Assembly (NCBI GenBank): GCA_964603985.1
Contig: CAZRXG010000016.1
Location: 16,941-80,940, forward strand
From: CAZRXG01 sp964603985
GTDB lineage: Bacteria > Chloroflexota > Anaerolineae > Aggregatilineales > UBA3940
Direction of reading: 5' to 3'
Length of the DNA: 64,000 nucleotides
In this document: positions 40,005 to 49,288 of the stretch, piece after piece
How positions within the stretch are numbered: position 1 is the first letter of the stretch
How the letters are laid out: each line of letters opens with the position of its first letter
The notes under the pieces: generated by a model
What the model was told of the DNA's origin: nothing
The model's input: only the letters and a program-made list of their open reading frames with translations
Databases searched by the model: none
Made by a program: the position numbers and the translations under genes

Positions 40005-42488
40005 ATGGAATCATCATCCTCCTCTGACGACGCCAGTGTGTTCGAGACCAGCCAGCTCAAGCGCGGTGCCACAACCGAGCAGGATGTCTTGATCTTCGAG
40101 CCGCAGGTCGATTACAAGCCTGTCCCCCGCAAGAGGGTCGACGAAGACATCCCGGTGTGGCGGGTGCGCTTTGACCTGGCTACCGACCCCAGTCGCGCCT
40201 TCGGACTGGACATCAACGGCGAGGTGGTGCTGGGACGCGGGCCGACATCTGCGACAGATATCGACCTGAGCGAGTTCGACGCCGCCAAGCTGGGTGTCTC
40301 ACGCGAGCACCTGAAGCTGCGCCCGACCGGCACGCGGCTGTTCGTGATCGACCTCGAAAGCACCAACGGCACCTACCGCAACGGGCATCCCGTCGGCGTG
40401 AAAAATCCTGAGGGCCTGAACCACGGCGACACGCTCTCGCTGGGGCGGCTCCAGTTCACGGTGCGCATCATCGAGCGACCCACCGGCCACACCGCCAAGC
40501 TGATCCAGAAAGCCGACCTGGCCGAGGCGCTGATCCAGACGGCCAAGGCGATCACCTCACAGCTTGAGCTGGCCGAGGTGCTGAACCAGGTCGCAGAGGC
40601 AGCCGTCGGCCTGATCTCGGCCGGCGAGGTTGGCGTGTGGCTGCGCGACCGGGAAAGCGGCGAGCTTTTCCTTGAAGCCGAGGGCGGCATCGAAGACGAG
40701 CGTGTCAAGCGCATGCGCCTGCCGGTTACCAAGGACTCGCTGGCCGGGCAGGTGCTCGAAAGCGGTAAACCGGTCCGCGCGTCGCGCGAGCCGGGCGGGG
40801 ACCAGATCAAGGTCAAGACCGGCTACCTAGTCGAGTCGCTGCTCTACGTGCCGCTCACCATCGGCGGCGAGGCAATCGGCGTGCTGATGGCAGCCCACCG
40901 CGAGGAGGGCAAGAAGTTCTCGGAGGAGGACGAGAAGCTGCTCGTGTCCGTCGCCGACCTGGCGGCCATCGCGGTGCAGAACTCGCGCGCCTACCAGCTC
41001 ACCAACGAGGCGCTGGCCAGGCGCGTCGACGAGCTGGCCACGCTGAACGAGCTTTCGCACGCCGTCTCGGCCACACTCGACCTGAACAAGGTGCACGACG
41101 TGCTGGTCGAGCACATCGGTCGCCACTGGGAGGTCAAAGCGGCCAGGTTGTGGCTGGTCGACCAGGCGACCCAAACCGTGAGCAGCTTCGATGCGCTGTA
41201 CGGCAGGGACGACGACGGCCCAGGCGCACACTTTGAGGTGGGCAAGGGCATCGTCGGCGGGGTAGCCAAGAGCGGCAAGCCCATCATGGTCAGCAACGTC
41301 AAGAACCACAAGAGCTACGACGCCGACATCGACACCGCTGCCGGTGTCACGGCCAAGAATATGGCCTGCGTCCCGCTCTTCGTGGCCGACCAGGTCGTTG
41401 GCGTGCTGGGACTGTTCAACAAGCAGAAAGGCAACTTCAGGGAACACGACCTGGAGCGGCTGCAAGCCTTCGCCAGCCCGGTCGCGACGGCCATCGAGAA
41501 CGCGCGCCTGTTCGCCCGCTCGGAGCGGGAGCGGGCCACCGTCCAGGCGACGGCCAACTCGCTCTCCCAGCCGCTGATGATCCTCAGCGACGAGGGCGCG
41601 GTGATCATCTCGAACGAACCGGCCAACAAGCTGCTGGAGACGCACATGGCGCAGGTGTTCGACGGCCTGAGCGAAGGAGTGGGGCAGACCACCGAGATCA
41701 CGGTGGGGGACGAGACGTACATCACCACCACCCAGCACTCGCCGGGCGTGGGCACGATCGTCATCATGCAGGACATCACCTACGTCAAGAAGCTGGAGCG
41801 GGCGCGCACCGAGTTCATCCAGGCGCTGTCACACGACCTCAAAAGCCCGCTCACGTCGATTAAGGGGTGGACCGACCTGCTCAATGCCTACGGCCAGCTC
41901 AGCGATCAGGCTACCAAGTTCGTCGGCCAGATTCGATCAGCCGCCGACCGGGTGCTTGAGATGGTCGGCCAGCTGCTGACCGTCGCGTTGCTGAGCGACA
42001 CCGCCCGCAAACGAGAGGAGGTATGTGACCTGGCCGAGATCGTCGCCAACGTCGTCGGCGACCTGGAGGGCGCGGCGCTGGCCAAGTCGATCAAGCTGGA
42101 GTCCAAGCAGATCGGCCAGCCGTACAAGATCCGGGGCGACTGCACGCACCTCTACCGCAGCGTGCTCAACCTGGTCGACAACGCGATCAAGTATCCCGCG
42201 CCGGACACGACGGTCGCGATTGCGCTGACTTACTGGGGCGAGACGGTCACCGTGCAGGTGCGTGACCAGGGGCCGGGCATTCCCGAAGAGGACCTGCCGC
42301 ACATCTTCGAGCGGTACTACCGGGGTCAGCAGGTGCAAGAGACGGAGTCGGGCGTGGGGCTGGGGCTGGCGATGGTACGGGCGACGGCCAGGGCGCACGG
42401 CGGTGAGGCGACCGCGCGCAACCTCCCCGACGGCGGCGCGGAGTTCACGATCACGCTGCCCGCCAAGCCGGTTGAGGAGGACGAGTAG
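40005..42488 (+). CDS. Soluble FHA-GAF-GAF-PAS histidine kinase, 827 aa
   Basis: ATG 40005 is preceded by GAGGAAAG. An acidic Ser-rich head (1-45) leads to an FHA domain (about 70-155) with L-G-R-G, S-R-E-H and S-T-N-G-T-Y-R-N-G. Two GAF domains follow (about 190-330 and 345-510), then a short PAS-like segment (about 520-600), HisKA with A-L-S-H-D-L-K-S-P-L and HATPase_c with N-L-V-D-N-A-I-K-Y, D-Q-G-P-G-I-P and G-V-G-L-G-L-A. There is no membrane segment, so it is cytoplasmic. The FHA domain suggests that it reads Thr phosphorylation, linking Ser/Thr kinases to two-component signalling. No response regulator is adjacent. Confidence 0.93.
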   Translation: MESSSSSDDASVFETSQLKRGATTEQDVLIFEPQVDYKPVPRKRVDEDIPVWRVRFDLATDPSRAFGLDINGEVVLGRGPTSATDIDLSEFDAAKLGVSREHLKLRPTGTRLFVIDLESTNGTYRNGHPVGVKNPEGLNHGDTLSLGRLQFTVRIIERPTGHTAKLIQKADLAEALIQTAKAITSQLELAEVLNQVAEAAVGLISAGEVGVWLRDRESGELFLEAEGGIEDERVKRMRLPVTKDSLAGQVLESGKPVRASREPGGDQIKVKTGYLVESLLYVPLTIGGEAIGVLMAAHREEGKKFSEEDEKLLVSVADLAAIAVQNSRAYQLTNEALARRVDELATLNELSHAVSATLDLNKVHDVLVEHIGRHWEVKAARLWLVDQATQTVSSFDALYGRDDDGPGAHFEVGKGIVGGVAKSGKPIMVSNVKNHKSYDADIDTAAGVTAKNMACVPLFVADQVVGVLGLFNKQKGNFREHDLERLQAFASPVATAIENARLFARSERERATVQATANSLSQPLMILSDEGAVIISNEPANKLLETHMAQVFDGLSEGVGQTTEITVGDETYITTTQHSPGVGTIVIMQDITYVKKLERARTEFIQALSHDLKSPLTSIKGWTDLLNAYGQLSDQATKFVGQIRSAADRVLEMVGQLLTVALLSDTARKREEVCDLAEIVANVVGDLEGAALAKSIKLESKQIGQPYKIRGDCTHLYRSVLNLVDNAIKYPAPDTTVAIALTYWGETVTVQVRDQGPGIPEEDLPHIFERYYRGQQVQETESGVGLGLAMVRATARAHGGEATARNLPDGGAEFTITLPAKPVEEDE

Positions 42489-42517
42489 GCCATCGCTTCG
42501 GGCGGGCATTACGACGG

Positions 42518-42547
42518 GGAGACGCAGGCCGTTTTGTCTGCGTCTCC
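42518..42547 (+). terminator. Hairpin terminator after the FHA-GAF kinase gene
   Basis: Perfect 10-bp stem, GGAGACGCAG (42518-42527) with CTGCGTCTCC (42538-42547), loop GCCGTTTTGT, then TTGACTTG. It has a weak T-run, 30 bases past the stop. Confidence 0.6.
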
Positions 42548-42706
42548 TTGACTTGTGACCTATCCCTGCCCGGCGGCCCCTACGGGCGTCTATCTTCGGA
42601 CAGGACACACAGGACGAGAGCGCGTAATCACAAAGGCCACCGGCACGCAGCGCAGCCGCTCCGGCAGCACTGCCGCTTGATTGGCCTGTGGACTGAGAGG
42701 GATAAC

Positions 42707-43417
42707 ATGGCACAGGGAGATCAACATATCAAGCAGGCACTCAAAGCCGATCAAGCGCGAGACTATTTGACCGTCGTCGAGGAGTGCGAGGCCGGGCTGA
42801 AAAAGGGTATCAAACACTACGATAAAGCCCAGGTTTATGCCTTATTGGGATACTCCTACAGTCAGTTAAGTCGTTATGATAAAGCACTGGAAGCCCACGA
42901 GAAGTCGGTTAAGGCGGACAAAAACTGTGCCGTGGCGTGGCGTTACTACGGCATCACACATCGCAAGCTTAACAACCTCGACGAAGCCGAAACATGTTAT
43001 GAAAAGGCGCTCAAAATCAATCCCCGCGATGAGCTCACGTTAGCCAGTTTAGGGGCACTATACATCTTCCGGGACAAGCCTATGCGTGCCATCGAGCTGC
43101 TGGAAGAGGCCGTGCGGGATGGCGCTCAATCCGGGACCACCTACGGTAATCTGGCGCTGGCCTACGGCAAGGTAGGTCGCTTTGAAGAAGCACAGGAGGC
43201 CCTGGGAAACTCGGTAAGCAAAGGGTATTATAACTGGCGAACCGTGCAAAAGCGCCTGAGTGAGATGCAGGAATTTCAGTCGGAGTTCAAAGGGCTCGAT
43301 GTAAGTTGGCTTCCGGCTCGATGCCCATTCTGCAATGGGCCGACCGCCGCCGATACGGTGCAGTGGATCACGTCGACATCGGCGAAGTGCGGCTACTGTG
43401 GCAACAATCTAAAATAG
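42707..43417 (+). CDS. TPR protein with C-terminal zinc ribbon, 236 aa
   Basis: ATG 42707 follows GAGAGG. Residues 1-190 are about five TPRs, for example A-W-R-Y-Y-G-I-T-H-R-K-L-N-N-L-D-E-A and N-L-A-L-A-Y-G-K-V-G-R-F-E-E-A. The end holds two Cys pairs, Cys-Pro-Phe-Cys and Cys-Gly-Tyr-Cys, spaced like a zinc ribbon. Codon use is less GC-rich than the neighbours, with many A/T third positions, which may mean recent transfer. TPR proteins are adaptors; the partner is unknown. Confidence 0.8.
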   Translation: MAQGDQHIKQALKADQARDYLTVVEECEAGLKKGIKHYDKAQVYALLGYSYSQLSRYDKALEAHEKSVKADKNCAVAWRYYGITHRKLNNLDEAETCYEKALKINPRDELTLASLGALYIFRDKPMRAIELLEEAVRDGAQSGTTYGNLALAYGKVGRFEEAQEALGNSVSKGYYNWRTVQKRLSEMQEFQSEFKGLDVSWLPARCPFCNGPTAADTVQWITSTSAKCGYCGNNLK

Positions 43418-43549
43418 GTGCGACGAGATCGCCGACCGGACCGGCCTCCAGATCGAGGGCGTCGCGAAGCGGCACGTCAACCACCGGACGGGGAGGCGGT
43501 CAGGCGAGTATTACGAGTCCGTGCCCTGGCCTTCGGCTTCTAACCCCCA

Positions 43550-44926
43550 TCAGCGCGCGGGCACCCTGTGCAGATCCTCCGGCCCCCTGCCGGGGAACAT
43601 CCGCTCGACCACCCCCGGCGCGTAGCGGCGCGCCATGTCGCTGCTGATCGAGTGCGTGGCAGCGATCTCGGCATAAAGCTCGCCGCTCTTACGCAGCGTC
43701 CGCTCCTGTGTCTCAAAGTCCACGCCGTATAAGCCAAAGCGAAAGCGCGGGTCGTAGCCCTCGGCCCACTCGAAGTTATCGATCAGGCTCCAGAAGTAGT
43801 AGCCCTGCACCGGCCAGCTAAAGTTGAGCGCCGCCCACACCCGGCGCAGGTGTTCGAGCAGGAAGGCCGGGCGGCGGTGGTCGTACTCGTCGGGAATGCC
43901 GTTCTCGGTGATGTAGATCGGCAGCCTAAACTGCTTCACCAGCCGCCTGATCAGCTCGAGCAGACCGTCAGGGTAGATCTCGCCCCAATCCGCCGGGCCT
44001 TTGGGTTGGCCGGGGCGGGCGGCGTAGCTGATGCCCAGCGCCTGGAGCGCCTTCAGGCTGAAGGCCGCATCGTAGCGCATGTAGTAATTCAGGCCGATCC
44101 AGTCGAGCGTGCCCTTCACCTGTCCCAGTTGCGCCCGCCTCCCGAAGAGAGGCCGCCACGCACCGCTCGCCAGCGCGTCGAGCGAGAGGCCGTTGAAGGC
44201 GCGGTCGAGCAGGCGCGTGATCGTCCGGTCGAGCGGGTTGTCATGAAGCGGGTGCCAGGCAATCATGTGCTTGGCCAGCCCGACCTGCGCGTGGGGCTGG
44301 ATGTCGTGGATCTGCTCGTAGGCGGCGGCGTGGGCCAGCAGCAGATTATGCACCACCTGGAAATACTCGCGCATGTTCTGGTGGCCGGGCGGGAACTTGC
44401 CCACGAAGTAACCCTGCGAGGCGTAGATGTTCGGCTCGTTGATCGGGCACCACACCTCGCACAGGTCGAGCAGGTCGCCGACCGCCTTCTTGACGTAGCG
44501 CCGGAACCACGTCACCGCCTCCGGATTGAGCCAGCCGCCCTGCTCGGCCATCCACAACGGGTCGGTGAAGTGGTGCAGCGTCACCATCGGCTGAATGCCC
44601 GCCTCGCGCATCGCCTTGAGGATGGCCCGGTAGCGGTCGAGCGCGTCGTGATCCCACTGGCCGGGCTGCGGCTCGATGCGGCTCCACTCCAGCGACAGGC
44701 GATGGGTGTTGGTGTTCAGCTCGGCCATGCGGGCGATGTCCTCTTCGGCGCGGCCCGCCCACCAGTCGCAGGCCGCGCCGGAGGTCTGGTCTTCAAAGAT
44801 GCGGCCCTCGCCCGCCTGCTCCCAGGCCGACCAGTTGTTGTTGTCGTTGCCGCCCTCCACCTGATGGGAGGATGTCGCCGTGCCCCACAGGAAATCGGGC
44901 GGGAAATAATGCGTGGCTTCGGCCAT
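43550..44926 (-). CDS. GH1 beta-glucosidase/beta-galactosidase family enzyme, 458 aa
   Basis: The protein has the GH1 N-terminal signature F-L-W-G-T-A-T-S-S-H-Q-V-E-G-G, the acid/base Glu164 in Pro-Ile-Asn-Glu-Pro-Asn and the nucleophile Glu341 in Ile-Thr-Glu-Asn-Gly-Ile. The aglycone region W-S-L-I-D-N-F-E-W-A-E-G-Y is complete. Length is typical (about 450). There is no signal peptide, so it is cytoplasmic and probably hydrolyses imported beta-linked disaccharides or glycosides. It is the third gene of a minus-strand run with two GNAT genes, 25 bases downstream of the second. Confidence 0.95.
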   Translation of the reverse strand: MAEATHYFPPDFLWGTATSSHQVEGGNDNNNWSAWEQAGEGRIFEDQTSGAACDWWAGRAEEDIARMAELNTNTHRLSLEWSRIEPQPGQWDHDALDRYRAILKAMREAGIQPMVTLHHFTDPLWMAEQGGWLNPEAVTWFRRYVKKAVGDLLDLCEVWCPINEPNIYASQGYFVGKFPPGHQNMREYFQVVHNLLLAHAAAYEQIHDIQPHAQVGLAKHMIAWHPLHDNPLDRTITRLLDRAFNGLSLDALASGAWRPLFGRRAQLGQVKGTLDWIGLNYYMRYDAAFSLKALQALGISYAARPGQPKGPADWGEIYPDGLLELIRRLVKQFRLPIYITENGIPDEYDHRRPAFLLEHLRRVWAALNFSWPVQGYYFWSLIDNFEWAEGYDPRFRFGLYGVDFETQERTLRKSGELYAEIAATHSISSDMARRYAPGVVERMFPGRGPEDLHRVPAR

Positions 44927-44951
44927 GAATGAACGCCTTCCGTGTGCGACG

Positions 44952-45437
44952 TTACGTCAAAAGCAGGTCAAGCTCGATCTCGTCCCGCAGCGGAATCCCG
45001 TCGATGCCCAACAGCGGGATCTCCGGCTTGAGGCGGCGTGATACGTCAAGCGCGTCGCGGTGCACCGCCACCAGCCTGAACCCCCGCTTCTGGTAGAAGC
45101 GCAGCGCGGCCAGGTTGTCGTTGGTGGTGATCAGCCACAACCGCCTGCACCCCGCCTCGACCGCCACCCGCCGGACGGCCTCGATCAGCGCTGTGCCCAC
45201 TCCCTTACCCCCGGCCAGGCTGTCCAGCGAGACGATCTCGCACGCCTCACCCTCGACGTGATATGTCACCAGCCCGACCGGCTGCCCATCCAGCAGAGCA
45301 GCGAAGCCCGGCAGCGTGTCGGCCCGGTGAACGCGCCCCCGGCTGACGACGGCCGTCGATCCCCAGTGCCCGGTCAGCAGGTCGGCGACCCAGGCGCGGT
45401 CGCCCGGCTCCAGCGGCCTGACCTCGAAGTCACTCAT
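44952..45437 (-). CDS. GNAT family N-acetyltransferase, 161 aa
   Basis: ATG 45437 is chosen: it overlaps the stop of the upstream GNAT gene by 8 bases and gives a normal GNAT start (F-E-V-R-P-L-E-P-G-D-R-A-W-V). The acetyl-CoA motif is Leu-Ala-Gly-Gly-Lys-Gly-Val-Gly-Thr-Ala-Leu (a Q/R-x-x-G-x-G/A variant), and N-L-A-A-L-R-F-Y-Q-K-R-G-F is the C-terminal signature. The substrate is unknown. It lies between a second GNAT gene and a beta-glucosidase gene in one run. Confidence 0.88.
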   Translation of the reverse strand: MSDFEVRPLEPGDRAWVADLLTGHWGSTAVVSRGRVHRADTLPGFAALLDGQPVGLVTYHVEGEACEIVSLDSLAGGKGVGTALIEAVRRVAVEAGCRRLWLITTNDNLAALRFYQKRGFRLVAVHRDALDVSRRLKPEIPLLGIDGIPLRDEIELDLLLT

Positions 45438-46170
45438 CGGCGGGAGGGCGCACCGCCTGCGCCATAACCTCGCGCGCGCCGGTGTCGACGAAGCCGATGC
45501 GCTCGGCCAGTTCACGCGAGGCGGTGTTCGCCTCGTCGACGCTGTACAGCGGCGTGACGCCCAGGTGCAGCAGTTCGGCCACCAGCGCGTTCACCACCGC
45601 CCAGCCCAACCCGCGCCCCTGGTGGGCCGTCTCCACGTTGGCGTAGATCTCGGCGAAGATAGGCGAGCGCCAGTTAACGCCCGCCGCCGCGACGGTCTTC
45701 TTCCCGGCGTGGGCCTCGACGCGCGGATTGCCGCTCTGATCCTCGCGCCGGACGACCCGCACGTTCATGTCGGGGTTGTAGCGGCCCGGGTCGAGGCGCA
45801 GAATGTGGTTGTGTGTCACGTCGCTCAGCGCGAGGTGCGGCTTCAGCCGCTCGGCGAGGGTGCCCGGCGCGACCAGCAGGTAGGGCCGCCCCGCCACCAA
45901 CCCCCCTTCGAGCAGCGCAGGCAGCGCCTTCGAGCCGCGCACGCGCAGCGTCACCAGCGGGCGGAACAGGTCGATGCCGGTCTGGCACTGCGCCAGGAAG
46001 CCGTCAACCTCCCCCTTGCTGTTGCGGTGCATGAACAGCGTGGTTCGTTTGGGGTCGTGGTGCAGGGTGTAATAGCTCGCCAGCCCGTCCGCCGCATCGA
46101 ACTCGTTGAGCAGGTCGCGGACGTTGCTGCGGACGTAATCGAGCGTTGCCGGGGTTGAGGGTATGGTCAT
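45430..46170 (-). CDS. GNAT-fold acetyltransferase, 246 aa
   Basis: ATG 46170 with AAGGAA before it. The N-terminal half (1-130) is a diverged GNAT-like region, and the C-terminal half carries Val-Glu-Thr-Ala-His-Gln-Gly-Arg-Gly-Leu-Gly (acetyl-CoA binding, H-Q-G-R-G-L-G) and V-D-E-A-N-T-A-S-R-E-L-A-E-R-I-G-F. Such two-part enzymes acetylate small amines or protein N-termini; the substrate is unknown. It is the first gene of the GNAT-GNAT-GH1 run. Confidence 0.83.
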   Translation of the reverse strand: MTIPSTPATLDYVRSNVRDLLNEFDAADGLASYYTLHHDPKRTTLFMHRNSKGEVDGFLAQCQTGIDLFRPLVTLRVRGSKALPALLEGGLVAGRPYLLVAPGTLAERLKPHLALSDVTHNHILRLDPGRYNPDMNVRVVRREDQSGNPRVEAHAGKKTVAAAGVNWRSPIFAEIYANVETAHQGRGLGWAVVNALVAELLHLGVTPLYSVDEANTASRELAERIGFVDTGAREVMAQAVRPPADE

Positions 46171-46296
46171 GGTTCCTTCTGTGCCGGTGTGCGGGCTTGC
46201 GCCGATCAGTATACCTACGCCGGGCGCTTTTTCAAAGCGTCACAGCGACGTAACCCGCGCCGCAACCCCGCGCCACTCCCTCCCGGCGGGCGGGAC

Positions 46297-46326
46297 TTGC
46301 AACCGTCCGCGCTCCGGGTGCATACT
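46297..46326 (+). promoter_or_regulatory. Possible promoter of the HEAT gene
   Basis: TTGCAA (46297-46302), 18-base spacer, CATACT (46321-46326), about 50 bases before ATG 46379. Confidence 0.4.
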
Positions 46327-46378
46327 GAGATCAGCGCCCGGACAGGCGGCTGATCGCATCAGCCGGGAGGTGAACGGT

Positions 46379-47662
46379 ATGAGCGGCAAGGAGCCAGCGT
46401 TAGAGCACGAGACCTCGCTGCCCCGCCTGATGGACGTGCTCGCCGGAGACGAGGACCCGGACCGGCGTGCCAACGCGGCCAAACGCCTCGGCGAGATCGG
46501 CGATGCGAATGCCGTCCCCGCCCTGATCGAGGCTTTGCGGGACGATCACCCGGCTGTGCGTGCGTTCGCCGCCTCCGCGCTGGGCGAGATCGGCGACAAG
46601 CGCACGATCCCTGTCCTGATCGAGGCTATGGAAGACGAACATGTGGGAGTGCGTTGGGTCGCCGTCAGCGCGCTGGGCAAGGTCGACGACCAGCGCGCGG
46701 TTCCCGCCCTGGTCGAGGCTCTGCGGGATGAGCATTATTCCGTGCGTTTGGTGGCTACCATCAAACTGGGCGAGATCGGCGACGCGCGCGCCATCCCTGC
46801 TTTGAGCGAGGCTTTGCAGGATGAAGATGAGGCAGTACGGGGGGAAGCTACCGTCGCGTTGGGCAGGATCGGCGACGCACGTGCCATCCCTGCCCTGATC
46901 GAGACCTTGCGGGACGATCACCCGGTTGTGCGTGCATTCGCCGCCTCTGCACTGGGCACAATCGGCGATGAGGCGGTACCTGCTTTGCTCGAAGCTCTGC
47001 AGGACGAGCACCCGCTCGTGCGTGCGGGAGCCGCCGGTGGGTTGGGAGAGGCCCACGCAAAGAAGACAATACCTATCCTGCTCGAAGTTCTGCACGATGA
47101 AGACCCTGGTGTGTGTAGCAAGGCTGCCTGGGCCCTGGGCAAGATCGGCAATAGGCGCGCGGTATCTGCCCTGCTCGAAGCCATTCAGAATGAGCACCAG
47201 GACGTACGCGCGGCGGCTGCCTCCGCGCTGGGCTGTATTGGCGATAAACGCACAGTACCCCCCTTGCTCGAAGCCATCCAGGACGAGTGGTGGGACGTGC
47301 GTGCGTCCGCCGCCAGAGCGCTGGGCAAACTCGGCGATAAGCGTGCGTTGCCTGTCCTGATCGAAGCCATCCAGGATGAAGACTACCGGGTGCGTATGGC
47401 GGCTACCTCCGCGCTGGGCGAGATCGGCGATAAACGCACGATCCCTGTCCTGATCGAGGCTATGGAAGACGAACATGTGGGAGTGCGTTGGGTCGCCGTC
47501 AGCGCGCTGAGTAAGAGCGACGACGCACGTGCGATAACCGCCCTGATCCGAGCTTTACAGGACGAGGCCAGCGGCGTGCGGAGACGTGCCGCCGAAGCCC
47601 TCACACACCTCGGCACACCGGAGGCGCTGGATGCAGTCGAGGCGTGGCGGGCCAAACGCTGA
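46379..47662 (+). CDS. HEAT-repeat protein (PBS-lyase type), 427 aa
   Basis: ATG 46379 follows GGGAGGTGA; the upstream frame is not coding. After about 35 residues the protein is a continuous row of about 12 HEAT repeats of 31 residues, each with A-L-G-x-I-G-D-x-R-A-x-P-x-L-I-E-A-L-x-D-x-x-x-x-V-R. It ends without an extra domain. Repeats 3 and 12 are almost identical at the DNA level (46573-46675 against 47407-47509). HEAT proteins of this type bind other proteins; no enzyme is suggested. A divergent promoter region of about 200 bases separates it from the GNAT run. Confidence 0.9.
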   Translation: MSGKEPALEHETSLPRLMDVLAGDEDPDRRANAAKRLGEIGDANAVPALIEALRDDHPAVRAFAASALGEIGDKRTIPVLIEAMEDEHVGVRWVAVSALGKVDDQRAVPALVEALRDEHYSVRLVATIKLGEIGDARAIPALSEALQDEDEAVRGEATVALGRIGDARAIPALIETLRDDHPVVRAFAASALGTIGDEAVPALLEALQDEHPLVRAGAAGGLGEAHAKKTIPILLEVLHDEDPGVCSKAAWALGKIGNRRAVSALLEAIQNEHQDVRAAAASALGCIGDKRTVPPLLEAIQDEWWDVRASAARALGKLGDKRALPVLIEAIQDEDYRVRMAATSALGEIGDKRTIPVLIEAMEDEHVGVRWVAVSALSKSDDARAITALIRALQDEASGVRRRAAEALTHLGTPEALDAVEAWRAKR

Positions 47663-47769
47663 ATAGAACAAATTTTCTAACCAGGTTCGAACCAAACGCC
47701 GACCATTTGTTTATTGACAAATTACTTACTGCTGTGTTACGCTGAAACCCGCACGGTTGGGAACAGCGA

Positions 47770-48570
47770 TCAACCGGAGGGCTTGGGCTTACCTTCACCC
47801 GGCGCAGCGAGCAGCGCCTGGATGCGCCGCCAGAGTTGGTGGCCGGGCAGTGCGTGCGCCCGCAGCCGGGCCGCCCAATAAAGCATGTCGCCCATCAACC
47901 CGGCCACGAAGGCCGCGTACAGGTGCGTGTCGACGCGCACGTCGTGCTCGCGGCGGGCGTCTCCCTCGCTGTCGCGCTCCAGTTCGGAGAAGCGCAGGTC
48001 GATGCCCGACGAGGCCGCCTTGAACAGGAAGATGTTCTCCGCGTCGCTGGCGACCAGCGCCTGATCGGGCGGGTCCTGGAAGCCGACCAGTTCCCAGGTC
48101 AGGCCGGGTTTGGGGGCCGGGTACGTGCTCAGCGCGGCGGTAAGCTGCGGCATCGGCAGCACCACGTCCGGGCCGCCGAAGCGCTCAAACGCCTCGTGGC
48201 TTTGCAGCGTCACGCCGCTGTAGTTGATCAGCGCGTACAGGACTTCGGCGAAGGGCATCAGGCGGTAGGGGTCCTCGACCGAGACGTACTCGTCGAGCAC
48301 CGGTCGCCACGCCGTAGCCAGGAAGTGCATGTCGCTGGCGATCTGGAGGGCCACTTCTTCGCCGCTCTCCCCGGCGATCTCAACCAGCAGCTTTTGAGCC
48401 AGGTTGCGGTCGACGACCAGGATGCCCTCGGTATCGAGCAGCTCGGAGCCGAGCGAGACCAGCACGCGCTGGATGGCGGCCTTATCCACCTGCCCGACGA
48501 TAGCCAGCAGGCTGAGGATGTCGGCCAGGGATTGAACACGCTCGTTGTCTTTCGGGATCGGGTCTGGCAT
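47770..48570 (-). CDS. Conserved-looking protein of unknown function, 266 aa
   Basis: ATG 48570 (AAGGACG upstream) is used; the long frame before it is antisense to the next gene. The protein is soluble and mostly helical at the N-terminus (S-L-A-D-I-L-S-L-L-A-I-V-G), with a mixed middle part. It has no signal peptide, Cys motif or recognised domain. Regular codon bias and a proper start support a real gene. It is divergent from the zinc-ribbon/LexA-like gene, with a 123-base spacer. Confidence 0.65.
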   Translation of the reverse strand: MPDPIPKDNERVQSLADILSLLAIVGQVDKAAIQRVLVSLGSELLDTEGILVVDRNLAQKLLVEIAGESGEEVALQIASDMHFLATAWRPVLDEYVSVEDPYRLMPFAEVLYALINYSGVTLQSHEAFERFGGPDVVLPMPQLTAALSTYPAPKPGLTWELVGFQDPPDQALVASDAENIFLFKAASSGIDLRFSELERDSEGDARREHDVRVDTHLYAAFVAGLMGDMLYWAARLRAHALPGHQLWRRIQALLAAPGEGKPKPSG

Positions 48571-48693
48571 TGGCAGCGTCCTTGCTCCGCCGGGACAGCC
48601 CGACGTGGAAACAGAACTGGTTAACGGGTTCAGCAGGCTTATTGTACGAAAATGCGCCCGATGGCGCAAAATCAAAACGGACCGAGGTGAGGT

Positions 48694-49140
48694 GTGAGCA
48701 AATCGTCCGGGAGCCGGAAGCGGGATCTGCCCATCGTGTGCGGCTACTGCGGGAGCGAGCGGGTGCGCCAGATCCGCAGCGCCGAGCGGGTGCTGATCCG
48801 CTGCGAAGCGTGCCGGCGGCGGCTGTTCTCCTACTACATCGACCCCGACCGGCGTGGGAAGGACGCCCTCCCGCCCGAAGAGAGCGACCGCTTCCTGGTG
48901 CGGCAGGTGGAGCGCGAGCTGCTGGAGCAGGTCAGCGAACCGGCGCAGGTGCTGTACGAATTCCTGTGCCGCTACATCGACCGGCACGGCTACGCACCCA
49001 CCCTGCGCGAGATGCAGGTGGGCATCGGCTGGGAGAGCATCAACAGCGTCAGCTACCGCCTGACGCAGTTGGAGGAAGCCGGCCTGATCGAGCGCGAATA
49101 CCGCACCGCGCGCGGCATCCGGCTGGTCTACGTAGCGTGA
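48694..49140 (+). CDS. Zinc-ribbon protein with LexA-type winged-helix DNA-binding domain, 148 aa
   Basis: The start is GTG 48694, after GAGGTGAGG. Residues 13-45 hold Cys16-Gly-Tyr-Cys19 and Cys37-Glu-Ala-Cys40, a zinc ribbon. Residues about 85-145 match the LexA N-terminal DNA-binding domain: Tyr-Ile-Asp-Arg-His-Gly-Tyr-Ala-Pro-Thr-Leu-Arg-Glu, then S-I-N-S-V-S-Y-R-L-T-Q-L-E-E-A-G-L-I and an R-G-I-R-L end. There is no peptidase domain, so it cannot self-cleave. It is probably a small transcription factor, perhaps of an SOS-like or other regulon; the zinc ribbon may add protein or DNA contacts. Confidence 0.82.
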   Translation: MSKSSGSRKRDLPIVCGYCGSERVRQIRSAERVLIRCEACRRRLFSYYIDPDRRGKDALPPEESDRFLVRQVERELLEQVSEPAQVLYEFLCRYIDRHGYAPTLREMQVGIGWESINSVSYRLTQLEEAGLIEREYRTARGIRLVYVA

Positions 49141-49288
49141 AACAAGCCCACGCCTGATTTGCATTGGGCGGGGCATCATCGTATCGTTAACAACGCGAGC
49201 GGGTTTCTAAATTAGGAGGGGGGACGCGCATCGCCTGCCAGGGGAGAAGCGCGGTAGCCCCCGTTCTTAGCAAAGGAGCATATTGGCA

